Below are positions 33,936 through 41,926 of a stretch of 62,891 bases of DNA, piece after piece. Source of the DNA: Bacillota bacterium (GTDB lineage Bacteria > Bacillota > Sulfobacillia > JAJYWN01). The notes beneath the pieces were generated by a model. That model made no database searches, was not told the origin of the DNA, and saw only the letters and a program-made list of their open reading frames with translations. Where the stretch lies: contig JAJYWN010000048.1 of the NCBI GenBank assembly GCA_021791495.1, positions 1 through 62,891 of the forward strand, written 5' to 3'. The position numbers and the translations under genes were made by a program. The first letter of the stretch is position 1. Each line of letters opens with the position of its first letter.

Positions 33936-35306
33936 CTACATCTCGACCTTCAAACCCATTTGGGCCAACTCGCGGGTCACATTCCCCACCATGGCCTCCC
34001 ACTCGGGCTTAGGCTGGAGCTTCTCCACGTCGAACAACTCCTGGAAGCTTCCCCCCAAAGGTGGGTGCGGCAAGAGCTTCTCGTACTTCGGGATTAGCTG
34101 TTCCAGAATCTCATTGCCCTGCTCTCGGGTCATGCCGGCGGCAGCCTTGAACACCGCGGCCGAATACCAGCATTCCAACGGAGTCAAGTGGTTGATCACC
34201 TTGCCGCCAGCCGACCGGGGCCCGGTGCTGGCGGACGCCCCGGAGACGGTGAGCACGATGTGTCCGGCCGCGAGTTCGTACAGAAATGCCTCAGTACCTG
34301 GACCGCAGACAGACTCCACGATCTTGGAGATAACAACGTTGGTGTTTCTGGCCAGCGCTTGAGTGGATGTTCCTAGGGCCCACAGACCTTCACGCCCGCA
34401 GTTGCCGTTGTAGCGCAAGTCCATCATGCTGCCGGCGGCAAAGGCCGCACTGTGGACCGGGAACTGGAGCAGTGTGCTGGCAATGTTGGCGACGGCAGCT
34501 CCCTCGGGAGGCCCAGCATAGCCGCCTATCATGCTGGGAGTGCCACTGCGGATAAGTCCTCCGGCGTTAAGTGCTTGCACAGCCTTGTGCAAGGCGCTGT
34601 AACTGGTCTTTAACTCAAAGGGCGAAAGCACCAGCGCCACATCGGTGAAGGTGTTGCCCACGTTGAAGGCGCCCAGTTGCGCATGATAGGTGGTACTCGA
34701 CTGAATGCCCACAGTCGGCATGCCAGGTCGCGAGACCTTCCTCAGGACTTCATCTCGCTTGGCCACTTCTAGCGAGCCGACGAGAGTCTCCAGGGGCGTA
34801 TTGGCGAGAACTTTCTGCCCGTAGGCGGTGATCAGAGAAGGGGTCTCTAAGACATCGATCAATCTGTTGCTGGCGATACCTTCCAGAAGTCTGCTCCAGA
34901 TATCCTCGTCGGCGGCAATGGCGAGAGGTGATTGGTATAGTGGCTTGATCGAGTCCTCCGGTCTGCGGCTGTACATGGTGACCTGGTCCAGCCCGCGACC
35001 CAGGGTTATCTGAGACCGAGCGTTCATGAGGCTTTGTTGGAGCTCCTTCTCGCTCACTTGAACTATCCGTTCGGTATCCTGGCACAGCATCCCGACTTCG
35101 TGTGCCAGCTCGTACCCGGCCTGGAAATACCTGTCCAACAGGTCGTCATCGGTCGCTATGGGCTGAGCGGGATCACAGGTGCGCGTCAACCCATATTTTT
35201 TCAGTTTCTCGGCAATGGCCTTGGGCACGACCTTCGAGTCCCAATCCTTCACCTTGCAGACCGGGCCGTTGTGCGCTCGTTCAAGAATATCGAGTATACT
35301 GATCAT
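33936..35306 (-). CDS. MtmB-family (monomethylamine) methyltransferase homologue without pyrrolysine
   Basis: 456-residue protein whose whole length follows the MtmB family: ILDILERAHNGPVCKVKDWD at the N-terminus, YFQAGYELAHEVGM, RKVSRPGMPTVG, FELKTSYSALH, MIGGYAGPPEGAAV, and a C-terminal KYEKLLPHPPLGGSFQELFD. MtmB of methanogens transfers the methyl group of monomethylamine to a corrinoid protein with the help of pyrrolysine, encoded by in-frame UAG, in a segment MT-O-TDS. The equal-length segment here reads NTFTDV, so Phe220 takes that place and the frame has no internal UAG. Non-pyrrolysine relatives are well known for MttB (quaternary amines) but I know of little on MtmB. Substrate is therefore unlikely to be simple monomethylamine. 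Alignment is from memory of the family. Confidence 0.75.
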   Translation of the reverse strand: MISILDILERAHNGPVCKVKDWDSKVVPKAIAEKLKKYGLTRTCDPAQPIATDDDLLDRYFQAGYELAHEVGMLCQDTERIVQVSEKELQQSLMNARSQITLGRGLDQVTMYSRRPEDSIKPLYQSPLAIAADEDIWSRLLEGIASNRLIDVLETPSLITAYGQKVLANTPLETLVGSLEVAKRDEVLRKVSRPGMPTVGIQSSTTYHAQLGAFNVGNTFTDVALVLSPFELKTSYSALHKAVQALNAGGLIRSGTPSMIGGYAGPPEGAAVANIASTLLQFPVHSAAFAAGSMMDLRYNGNCGREGLWALGTSTQALARNTNVVISKIVESVCGPGTEAFLYELAAGHIVLTVSGASASTGPRSAGGKVINHLTPLECWYSAAVFKAAAGMTREQGNEILEQLIPKYEKLLPHPPLGGSFQELFDVEKLQPKPEWEAMVGNVTRELAQMGLKVEM

Positions 35307-35321
35307 CCGAGCCCCCCCCTT

Positions 35322-36014
35322 TCAAGCGAAGACCAAGGTCTGTTCCGGTTTGGACTGGGAACGCTTCAACCGCATCAGCTCTTCGCAGAGCTTCACCGCG
35401 TCCTGGGCTGTACGGCCATAGCCATCTGCCCCGATCTGTCGGGCCCATTCCGGTGTTACCGGGCCGCCCCCAACTACCACGAAATACTTCTCCCTCTGCC
35501 GGCTATCAACCAGATACTTGATGATCTCTTCCTGATAGTAGGCGGACGTAGACATCAGCGCGGACAGGGCAAGGATGTCCGCTTGGACCTTGTCCGCCTC
35601 ATCCAAAAACCTGTTCGAAGGGACGTTCACTCCTACGTCCACGACCTCAAAGCCATTGGCCGCCAGCAAAGCGGACACCAAGTTCTTTCCAATGTCGTGG
35701 ACGTCACCGGCAACCGTGCCGATAAGAATCCTGCCTTTCCTGGACTGGGGCGTGCCCTGTCTCTTCAGAACAGGAAGCAGAACGTTCATCATAGCCTTCA
35801 TTGCATCGGCGGAAAGCATCAACTCCGGCAGGTAGATCTCGAAGTTGGCAAACCGCTCCCCCACTAGTCTGATGGCTTTGGCGCCGCCCTCGTTGAGTAC
35901 CCGCATGGGATCCAAGCCCGCCTCCATGGCCGCGGTCGTGGCCTTCCCAGCGGCATCTTCCTCACCATCCAGGACTGCTTGATAGACGGCCCCAATGATG
36001 TCCTCTCCAGCCAT
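35322..36014 (-). CDS. Corrinoid (cobalamin-binding) protein, MtmC/MtbC-like
   Basis: About 230 residues. An N-terminal four-helix cap (residues 1-90, with LPELMLSADAMKAMMNVLLP) covers a Rossmann-type B12 domain. The lower-ligand motif GTVAGDVHDIGKN places H106 as the base-off axial ligand of cobalt; VDVGVNVPSNRF and VVGGGPVTPEWA form the rest of the corrinoid site. It carries the methyl group between the MtmB-like enzyme (gene 15 bp downstream) and the tetrahydrofolate methyltransferase. ATG 36014 follows AGAAGGAGG; the frame is open upstream but that part is not similar to the family. Reactivated by the RACo-like protein of the same operon. Confidence 0.9.
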   Translation of the reverse strand: MAGEDIIGAVYQAVLDGEEDAAGKATTAAMEAGLDPMRVLNEGGAKAIRLVGERFANFEIYLPELMLSADAMKAMMNVLLPVLKRQGTPQSRKGRILIGTVAGDVHDIGKNLVSALLAANGFEVVDVGVNVPSNRFLDEADKVQADILALSALMSTSAYYQEEIIKYLVDSRQREKYFVVVGGGPVTPEWARQIGADGYGRTAQDAVKLCEELMRLKRSQSKPEQTLVFA

Positions 36015-36129
36015 GCTCCAACCTCCTTCTCTAAGGTGCTCTTTCTGATGTCCCAGCGCCTGGTGGATCACAACTGCTCGGCCGACCCCGTCCCGTATCC
36101 TCAAGGAAGTGGGCCCAACCCCGTCTTCC

Positions 36130-37383
36130 TCACCCGCATAGCTCAAGTGCCGTCAGGGCATACACCTTCGTGGCGGCCAGCATGTCTTTTTTGGGAATCG
36201 GACAGCGCCTGGTGGGTCCGTACGTCACCGACGGGATACCCATCTCGTTAAAGGGGTTGGTGTCTCGCCACATGCTCGAAAAGGGCGCCTTTGTCGGAGG
36301 CAGCTCTCTTGCCAAGACCGTACGGTGTGCTCCCTTAATGGCCTTGATCATGGCCTCAGCTCCCACGGCCTCGTAGCCCCGACGGTACAGGAACAACTCG
36401 ACCCGGCCCTCCACTCCCAGACCACGCAACACGCTCTCGAGCTCAGTTCTGGGCTCTCTGGGGTCCAATCCAGGAGGCAGCCTGACGTCAAGATACAAGT
36501 GGCAGATTTCGGAACCCTTAGTTATGTAGTAAGGCTGTCCCCCCCTGACTGCTGAGATCTGGACTTTCGGTACCACCTCTCCCAAGGGGGAGTGGTACGT
36601 CCTCTGCGACTCGTACCGGGCCGCCCATCTTTCAATTTCCTGAATCAGGTATGAGGTCTTCACAAAAACGTTGGGGCTGTTGACCGACAGCTCACGTTCC
36701 AGCCATGGGGTGTAGGTGATCTTCCCATAGACGGTGATCTTGAAAAAGGCCTTTCCAGCTTCCATAGCCGCCAGAGCGAAATCAGTGCCCTCCGCCACCA
36801 GGGCGTAATCGGCTGCGATGCCTCCGTGAGTCAGAAGATATCGGGTACTGAAATCCTTGCTGTGGAAACTCGGACCCTGGAATTCGTCGACCGGCTCCAA
36901 GCCGGTTTCACCGCACGAGGCCGTCAGGCAGATGGAACCGCCAAGCCTGACCCCGCTCTCTTTGATGGCCTTTGCCGCCATCAGGAAGCAGGCCAATGGT
37001 CCCTTGTCGTTTTGCACCCCTTCACCCATGAAGCAATCCTTCTCGACCCAAGCGGAAGAGAAGAACCGCTCCTCCGGATGAACATGCATCAAGGCGTCAT
37101 CAGGTGACACGGCTGTATCCAAGTGCGCGTTAAAGACCAGGTCCTTCCCGCCCCCGGTGCCTCTCAAGGCACCCACCACATTCGGCCTATCGGGCGAGAA
37201 ACTCACCATACGCGGCTCAAACCCGTTTTCTTGCATCCAGGAGTAGACGAATTCGCCGGCCTGTCTTTCTTGGCGATAGTGACTAGCTATGTTCCCCAAG
37301 TCCAGGATCAGCTTGTACAGCTCGTCCGCATCGATCTTCTCAAGAACCCTCGCTGACCCGGTGCCTGAACTTGTCTGCCCCAA
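36130..37383 (-). CDS. M20 family peptidase/deacylase, first gene of the corrinoid cassette
   Basis: 417-residue zinc hydrolase. Motifs are LVFNAHLDTAVSPDD (metal His and Asp), GEGVQNDKGPLACFL (bridging Asp), TASCGETGLEP (general-base Glu) and late TKAPFSSMWRDTNPF. The central dimerisation domain is present. It differs from the ArgE/DapE-type copy at 17306 in having Asn (QNDKG) next to the bridging Asp. TTG start at 37383 behind GGGAGGG. As the promoter-proximal gene of the cassette it may cleave an amide or peptide bond in the imported substrate and release an N-methylated product. Catalytic class is clear; the role in the pathway is inference. Confidence 0.82.
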   Translation of the reverse strand: MGQTSSGTGSARVLEKIDADELYKLILDLGNIASHYRQERQAGEFVYSWMQENGFEPRMVSFSPDRPNVVGALRGTGGGKDLVFNAHLDTAVSPDDALMHVHPEERFFSSAWVEKDCFMGEGVQNDKGPLACFLMAAKAIKESGVRLGGSICLTASCGETGLEPVDEFQGPSFHSKDFSTRYLLTHGGIAADYALVAEGTDFALAAMEAGKAFFKITVYGKITYTPWLERELSVNSPNVFVKTSYLIQEIERWAARYESQRTYHSPLGEVVPKVQISAVRGGQPYYITKGSEICHLYLDVRLPPGLDPREPRTELESVLRGLGVEGRVELFLYRRGYEAVGAEAMIKAIKGAHRTVLARELPPTKAPFSSMWRDTNPFNEMGIPSVTYGPTRRCPIPKKDMLAATKVYALTALELCG

Positions 37384-37409
37384 ACGACACCCTCCCGCGA
37401 AGTTCCATT

Positions 37410-37430
37410 CAGATATCAGATATCAGATAA
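37410..37430. promoter_or_regulatory. Three tandem CAGATAT heptamers, candidate operator
   Basis: CAGATAT at 37410 and 37417 and CAGATAA at 37424 stand head to tail with no gaps. The block overlaps the -10 of the minus-strand promoter of the corrinoid cassette and extends downstream of it. A GntR/UTRA regulator is encoded divergently next door. Blocking RNA polymerase here would shut the cassette off until ligand binds the regulator. Confidence 0.5.
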
Positions 37431-37452
37431 CTTGAATATTTGATTGTTTCAA
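37425..37452 (-). promoter_or_regulatory. Sigma-A-type promoter of the corrinoid cassette
   Basis: Read on the minus strand: -35 TTGAAA (complement of 37447-37452), 16-bp spacer, -10 TTATCT (complement of 37425-37430). The region is AT-rich compared with its surroundings. Transcription would start about 35 bp before the M20 gene start. The spacer 37384-37807 otherwise holds only the upstream region of the GntR gene. Confidence 0.55.
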
Positions 37453-37807
37453 TGTGTTTCATCGATTCCCTTTAACACCAGATAAAAAACGTAGGTCCGG
37501 AATCACACCTTTCCGGCGGCTACGGTGGCCGCCTCGCCGATGCTCTTAGCACCAAAGGGTGACCCCGCAAGCCATGCCCTTGGCTCGAATCAGCCGCCTC
37601 TTCCCCGGCCCGGACCGCGATGAGACCGTCCCTGCGGCGGCGTCGGCAAGCCGTGCCATGAGCCGGGCCACTCGTTATGCAAACAAAACGGTACTTGACC
37701 TAATGGCCCGTTTGCTTTCAAACTGGAATGAGAGCAACCATCTACATCCGATTCTGGCAGTTCAATCCCGGGAGGATACCGCCATAACTGAGAAGACACT
37801 GCGTAGG

Positions 37808-38557
37808 ATGAAGTCCGTCAACTCTATGCCACTGCATCGGCAGGTTATCGAAGCTCTATCTGAGTATCTCGAGGCAGGTGGAGTCCCAGATGACAACCGG
37901 CTCCCATCAGAGAACGTGCTGGCGGCCCAGATCGGCGTGAGTCGATTGACCATCCGCGAGACTCTATTGGCCATGGAACGTGAGGGATACCTCACCAAGA
38001 AACACGGTGTCGGCACTTTCGTCCATCCAAGCGCCCTTCGAGCGAAAACGAGGATTGAACAGGTCGTTGGCTTTTCGGAGCTCCTTTCTCAGGGCGGCCA
38101 CAACCGCGTGAAGGTAATCGGTCACAGGTATACCGGAGTTGCCAACGAGTGCGCGGCTCTCCTCGGAATCCAGCCCGACGCTATATTGTTGTGTTACCGC
38201 CGGACGTTCCTCGTCGACGAGCAGCCGGCAATTTACACGACTATCCGGATTCCGGAAACGATTATCGGTAAAGAGATGACGGTTTCCGGTGACAATGAGT
38301 CGGTTTTCAGTCTCGTCAAGAGAGCTTCAGGGGAGGAAATCACTCACCGTGTCGCCTGGCTAAAAGCCAGGAAGGTTGATGAGGAAGTCGGCGAAGCTCT
38401 TGCAATGCCTGTTGGCGAACCGGTTCTGTCATGGGATTCGGTCCTATATAATTACAGGGATCGTCCGCTGGCACAGTCGTCGGTCTTTTTCAACACCGAT
38501 GTGATTCCCATCTGCACCGTCGGGATGACCGTAGTAGCTGATCGGTCCTCGACATAA
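37808..38557 (+). CDS. GntR family regulator with UTRA domain (HutC subfamily)
   Basis: About 249 residues. The N-terminal winged helix starts MPLHRQVIEALSEYLEAG and has LPSENVLAAQIGVSRLTIRE as recognition helix, then LTKKHGVGTFV as wing. The C-terminal UTRA ligand domain runs from ELLSQGGHNRVKVIG to AQSSVFFNTDV. Such repressors sense small metabolites or catabolic intermediates. Start set at ATG 37808; the frame is open to 37559 but the extra residues lack similarity. It is divergent from the corrinoid cassette, whose promoter carries heptamer repeats, so it is the likely pathway-specific regulator. A good terminator follows (38575-38610). Confidence 0.85.
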   Translation: MKSVNSMPLHRQVIEALSEYLEAGGVPDDNRLPSENVLAAQIGVSRLTIRETLLAMEREGYLTKKHGVGTFVHPSALRAKTRIEQVVGFSELLSQGGHNRVKVIGHRYTGVANECAALLGIQPDAILLCYRRTFLVDEQPAIYTTIRIPETIIGKEMTVSGDNESVFSLVKRASGEEITHRVAWLKARKVDEEVGEALAMPVGEPVLSWDSVLYNYRDRPLAQSSVFFNTDVIPICTVGMTVVADRSST

Positions 38558-38574
38558 GTTCTTCCCTCGTAATA

Positions 38575-38610
38575 AGACACGACCCGCCCAAACACGCGGG
38601 CCGTGTCTTT
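38575..38610 (+). terminator. Rho-independent terminator after the GntR gene
   Basis: AGACACGACCCGC (38575-38587) pairs with GCGGGCCGTGTCT (from 38596) with one mismatch, followed by TTTGTT. It lies 18 bp past the GntR stop. The stretch from here to 38878 holds nothing else I can recognise. Confidence 0.8.
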
Positions 38611-38878
38611 GTTGGCCGCCCTCATCTTGGAATGCACCCCCACTCGCTGGGCTCTAGCTGCGTCTCCTTCAGGTACTTCTTGATCGTAAGGCAACGATCC
38701 GGTTTCAAGCACATTTTCTCTGAGGCAACTCGGTATCTTGTCGGAAACAACAACGCAGTGCTAAACTCAAGTCATTAGACGTTTGATGTCTTACAACAGG
38801 TTTTTCCCTCAGCGACGATGCAGGCTACGCTCACTTCGGCGGTTGCGTGCACTCATTCTCTTGAAGGGGGAGAATCAT

Positions 38879-39116
38879 GGAGCGGTCAAGGTCCTGGGGA
38901 TCAGCGGCAGTCCGCATCGGGGGGCCACGGAGTACAGCGTTCAGCAGGCCCTGCCGCGCCCTCGTGCAGGAGCCGGGGCTCCTCCTGGTGGACGAACCTT
39001 TCGGCGCCCTCGACGCCCTCACCCGCGAGCCGATGGGTGTTGACCTCCCGCGCATGTGGTCGACGGCCGGGAACACGGTGATCTTCCAGGTCCGCGGCGT
39101 CCTTTCGGAGAACTAG
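38879..39116 (+). pseudogene. Chimeric remnant: flavoprotein N-terminus joined to ABC ATPase Walker B region
   Basis: The first part, frame 38879-38955, encodes VKVLGISGSPHRGATEYSVQ, close to the start of the iron-sulfur flavoprotein at 29820. In another frame from about 38955 to 39116 it encodes CRALVQEPGLLLVDEPFGAL followed by DALTREPMGVDLPRMW, matching the Walker B region of the SsuB-type ATPase at 31365. The join removes most of both genes. Both parents belong to the corrinoid cassette, but base-level divergence and higher GC show they came from a related rather than a freshly copied cassette. It directly precedes the CodA-like amidohydrolase gene. Confidence 0.75.
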
Positions 39117-39118
39117 GG

Positions 39119-40504
39119 ATGCCGCTGCGGAAAGCGCCGACGCAGCCCCTCCGGCCTGCCGTACCCACCCGGCCGGATCTGGTCCTGCGGGGCGCCGCCC
39201 TCGCCGGCCGCGAGGGAGAAGGAGAAGACCGGTTCGACCTTATCATCCAAGGAGGACGCTTGGCGGGTGTCGGTCTTGGTGCCGATGGCGGTATCGGCAC
39301 GGCGGCGGCAAGTGGGACTGGCGTCAGGGCCACGGCTGGAGCCGAGGCGGGGAGCGGGTTTCGGGAATACCAGTTGGAGGGGCGCTTGGTCCTGCCCGCT
39401 CTGGTGGACCTCCACCACCACCTGGACAAGGCCTACTCTCTCCCGGACGCCGGCGTAGCCGATGACTTGCCATCGGCCATCGCCGCGGCCGGCCGCTACC
39501 CGGCCCGCGTCGGCCGGGAGCGATTGGTCGAACGCGGTCTGCGCCTCTTGGGGCAGGCTGTTTCCTCAGGGGTGGGCATTCTAAGGACTCACGTCAACGT
39601 CGGTGGCCCCTATGGACTGCGCGGCCTGGAAGTTGCCCTGGAACTTCGGGAACGGGTGGGGGATCGCCTCGCGGTTCAGGTGGTGGCGATGGCCTCGGGT
39701 GGCGTGGTCCCGGGCAGCGCAGACTGGGCGTTGATGGAAGAGGCCGCCCGGCTGGGCTGTGACGCCTTAGGAGGCAGCGTTGGAGTACGGAGCGACCCCG
39801 CCCCGCTGCTGGACGGCCTGTTCGCCCTGGCCGTGCAGTACGACCTTCCCCTTGACCTGCACGTCGACGAGCACGACCAACCGCAGGCACCCGGCCTACG
39901 GGAGATTATCCCCCGCACCATCGCTTCCGGCTACCGGGGGCGGGTGACGGCCAGTCACTGCTGTGCCCTCGGGGTTGTTCCCGAGGGAGAACGGCGGAAA
40001 CTGATCGGAGGCCTGGTCGAGGCGGGCATCGCTGTGGTCGTCAACCCCCTGACCAACCTCTTTCTCCAGGGGCGAGGGACCGGTGATGTCCCGGGCCCAC
40101 GGGGAATCGCTCCGGTACGGGCGCTCCTGCGGGCGGGAGTTCAGGTGGCCTGCGCCTCCGATAATGTGCAGGACCCCTACCTGCCGTACGGGAACGCCGA
40201 CCCGCTCCTGGCGGCCCTGGTCCTCGGTGTCGCCGGCCACTTGACCACCGCTGCCGAACGGGACGCCCTGCTCGGAATGGTCACGGACCGGGCGGCAAGG
40301 GTGGCTGGGGTGGCAGACTATGGGCTGTCGCCCGGCCGTCCCGCCGACCTGGTCGTCCTTGATGTCCAGCCGCCAGACCATCCGGTAGCGTCACTGCCTC
40401 GTCGTTGGCTGGTCGTCCACGGTGGCCGTATCCAGGTCACGGCGGTCGACCAAGCCGGCCGGGCCGGGGAGTCGGCCGACAAAGACCCGGCCCTCAAATC
40501 CTAG
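39119..40504 (+). CDS. Amidohydrolase, cytosine deaminase (CodA)-like
   Basis: 461-residue metal hydrolase. Motifs are ALVDLHHHLDKAYSLP (HxH form HHHLDK), then LPLDLHVDEHDQPQAPG with catalytic Glu and metal His, ASHCCALG (His), and CASDNVQDPYLPYGNADP (catalytic Asp), the set seen in CodA and related N-heterocycle deaminases. An Ala/Gly-rich linker fills residues 45-85. ATG 39119 lies just after the pseudogene stop, with GGAG upstream. Immediately downstream are the two genes of a split ThDP decarboxylase, so the product may be handed on as an amino or oxo acid. Real substrate unknown; cytosine or isoguanine-like rings are possible. Confidence 0.82.
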   Translation: MPLRKAPTQPLRPAVPTRPDLVLRGAALAGREGEGEDRFDLIIQGGRLAGVGLGADGGIGTAAASGTGVRATAGAEAGSGFREYQLEGRLVLPALVDLHHHLDKAYSLPDAGVADDLPSAIAAAGRYPARVGRERLVERGLRLLGQAVSSGVGILRTHVNVGGPYGLRGLEVALELRERVGDRLAVQVVAMASGGVVPGSADWALMEEAARLGCDALGGSVGVRSDPAPLLDGLFALAVQYDLPLDLHVDEHDQPQAPGLREIIPRTIASGYRGRVTASHCCALGVVPEGERRKLIGGLVEAGIAVVVNPLTNLFLQGRGTGDVPGPRGIAPVRALLRAGVQVACASDNVQDPYLPYGNADPLLAALVLGVAGHLTTAAERDALLGMVTDRAARVAGVADYGLSPGRPADLVVLDVQPPDHPVASLPRRWLVVHGGRIQVTAVDQAGRAGESADKDPALKS

Positions 40505-40519
40505 GAGGTGTCCCCGCCC

Positions 40520-41134
40520 TTGCCATCACCCTTGCCTTTGTCCAGTCAGACAGATACCGCCGATAACTACGCCGCCATCCACGAAGCGGTCAAAGCCTGC
40601 GGCGTTACCTTGGCGGCCAGTCTTCCCGACGATTGGATGGCGCCGCTCGTCAACCGTCTGGCCGCCGACCCGTCCATAACTCACGTCCGGGTAGCCCGCG
40701 AATCCGAGGCCATTGCCATTGCCAGCGGCGCCTTCTTTACCGGTGCCCGATCCATCGCCGTCATGGGCGCCACCGGCCTCTTCACCTGCACAGGGGAACT
40801 GGCGACCCTTAACCTGCGCCACCAGATCCCGGTCTTCCTCCTTGTCAGCGAACGGGGCAGCCTCGACGATCATCGGATCTACCAGGAGGTCCAGGGGCGC
40901 CGGCTCAAGCCGATCCTCGACGCCTTGGACTTCCCCTATTTCCGGATCGCGTCGCCCGGAGATGTGGCCCGACTTCCCGAAGCCTACGAGTGGTGTCGGC
41001 TTCAGAAACGGCCGGTGGTTGCCTTCCTGGCCCGGACCCTGCTTAAGGGCAAGCTCAAGGGCAAACCCGTGGCCGCGCCTGCGCCCACGCGCGCCGATGG
41101 TGGCGCCGGCGCCGAAAGGGGGTCGTCCCGCTGA
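40520..41134 (+). CDS. ThDP-dependent decarboxylase, alpha (Pyr-domain) subunit, sulfopyruvate/phosphonopyruvate decarboxylase-like
   Basis: About 204 residues. It is the N-terminal (Pyr) half of a ThDP enzyme as a separate chain: AIHEAVKACGVTLAASLPDD, then VRVARESEAIAIASGAFFTG with the catalytic Glu that activates the cofactor, and GATGLFTCTGELATLNL. The order and size match ComD-type sulfopyruvate decarboxylase alpha. TTG start at 40520, eleven bases after AGGAGG; GTG 40508 overlaps that site. The stop overlaps the start of the beta gene by one base, showing translational coupling. Substrate may be sulfopyruvate, phosphonopyruvate or another 3-substituted pyruvate. Confidence 0.8.
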   Translation: MPSPLPLSSQTDTADNYAAIHEAVKACGVTLAASLPDDWMAPLVNRLAADPSITHVRVARESEAIAIASGAFFTGARSIAVMGATGLFTCTGELATLNLRHQIPVFLLVSERGSLDDHRIYQEVQGRRLKPILDALDFPYFRIASPGDVARLPEAYEWCRLQKRPVVAFLARTLLKGKLKGKPVAAPAPTRADGGAGAERGSSR

Positions 41135-41739
41135 TGAAAGTTAGGGAATGCTTTGAGCTCCTTGCCCCGCACGCCTCAGAAGCCGTGGTCATCTCGGCCC
41201 TCGGCATGGCGGCCAACGAGTGGTGGGCCGTGACGAGGAGCGACGAGACCTTCTACATGCATGGCGCGATGGGTTTCGCCTCGTCGTTTGCCCTGGGGGT
41301 TGCCCTGACGATGCCGAATCCCAGGACTCCGGTCTGGACCCTGAACGGCGACGGCTCCATGTGCATGAACCTCGGCAGTCTCCTCACCGAGGCCAGTCGC
41401 CAGCCGGACAACCTGAAGCATTTTGTGGTCGCCAACCGTTGCTACCAGACGGTCGGCGGCTTGCCAATGGCCGGGCGGGCGGATACGGATTACGCGGCCA
41501 TCGCCCGGGGGGCCGGGGTCCGGGACGCCATCACCATTCGCAGTCTGGACGAGATGCGTCAGGCCCTGCCGCGGATCCTGGCCCCAGGCTACCTCTTCAC
41601 CGTTCTGGAAGTGGACTGCGAGGCCGTTCCCGTAATACCCCCACCGCAGCCTTTCGAGGGGGCGGAGATGAAATACCGCTTTGGCCGCCACATGGAACGC
41701 CGGTTCGGCGTCACGGTCTTCGGGTCCCAAGGGTACTGA
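41134..41739 (+). CDS. ThDP-dependent decarboxylase, beta (PP-domain) subunit
   Basis: 201 residues, the C-terminal (PP) half of the split enzyme. The diphosphate/magnesium motif is TLNGDGSMCMNLGSL (GDGS with a following Asn), with MHGAMGFASSFALGVAL before it and VVANRCYQTVGGLP after it, as in ComE. It forms a complex with the alpha chain to decarboxylate a 2-oxo acid to an aldehyde. A PLP aminotransferase gene follows 271 bp downstream and could supply the oxo acid. The aldehyde could go to the tungsten aldehyde oxidoreductase. These links are inference from gene content. Confidence 0.82.
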   Translation: MKVRECFELLAPHASEAVVISALGMAANEWWAVTRSDETFYMHGAMGFASSFALGVALTMPNPRTPVWTLNGDGSMCMNLGSLLTEASRQPDNLKHFVVANRCYQTVGGLPMAGRADTDYAAIARGAGVRDAITIRSLDEMRQALPRILAPGYLFTVLEVDCEAVPVIPPPQPFEGAEMKYRFGRHMERRFGVTVFGSQGY

Positions 41740-41902
41740 TTGGGCTGAGTGTGTGAAGCAAGAGAAGCCAGAAAGGAATTGTAAAGAGTCAGGGCGAGCG
41801 ATCCAACATTGCACTCCCCCCTGGCCCACTTCTTGGAAGGAAAGGCCCGCAGTCCGGAAGAACTAAACACCTCAAAGACCTCCATTGAGCTTGGAGAGCC
41901 TA

Positions 41903-41926
41903 GACTGCACAGACTGCTGCGACTGC
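41903..41926. repeat. Three GACTGC hexamers with exact 9-base period
   Basis: GACTGC at 41903, 41912 and 41921, 85 bp before the aminotransferase start. The same hexamer triple is found at 13883-13907. The rest of the 271-bp spacer shows no T-box or riboswitch signature. Confidence 0.5.

Noticed and set aside
33936-35306. Possible pyrrolysine codon in the MtmB-like gene
   Set aside because: The frame has no internal UAG, and no pylS, pylB, pylC or pylD gene is visible in the window, so pyrrolysine use here is not supported.
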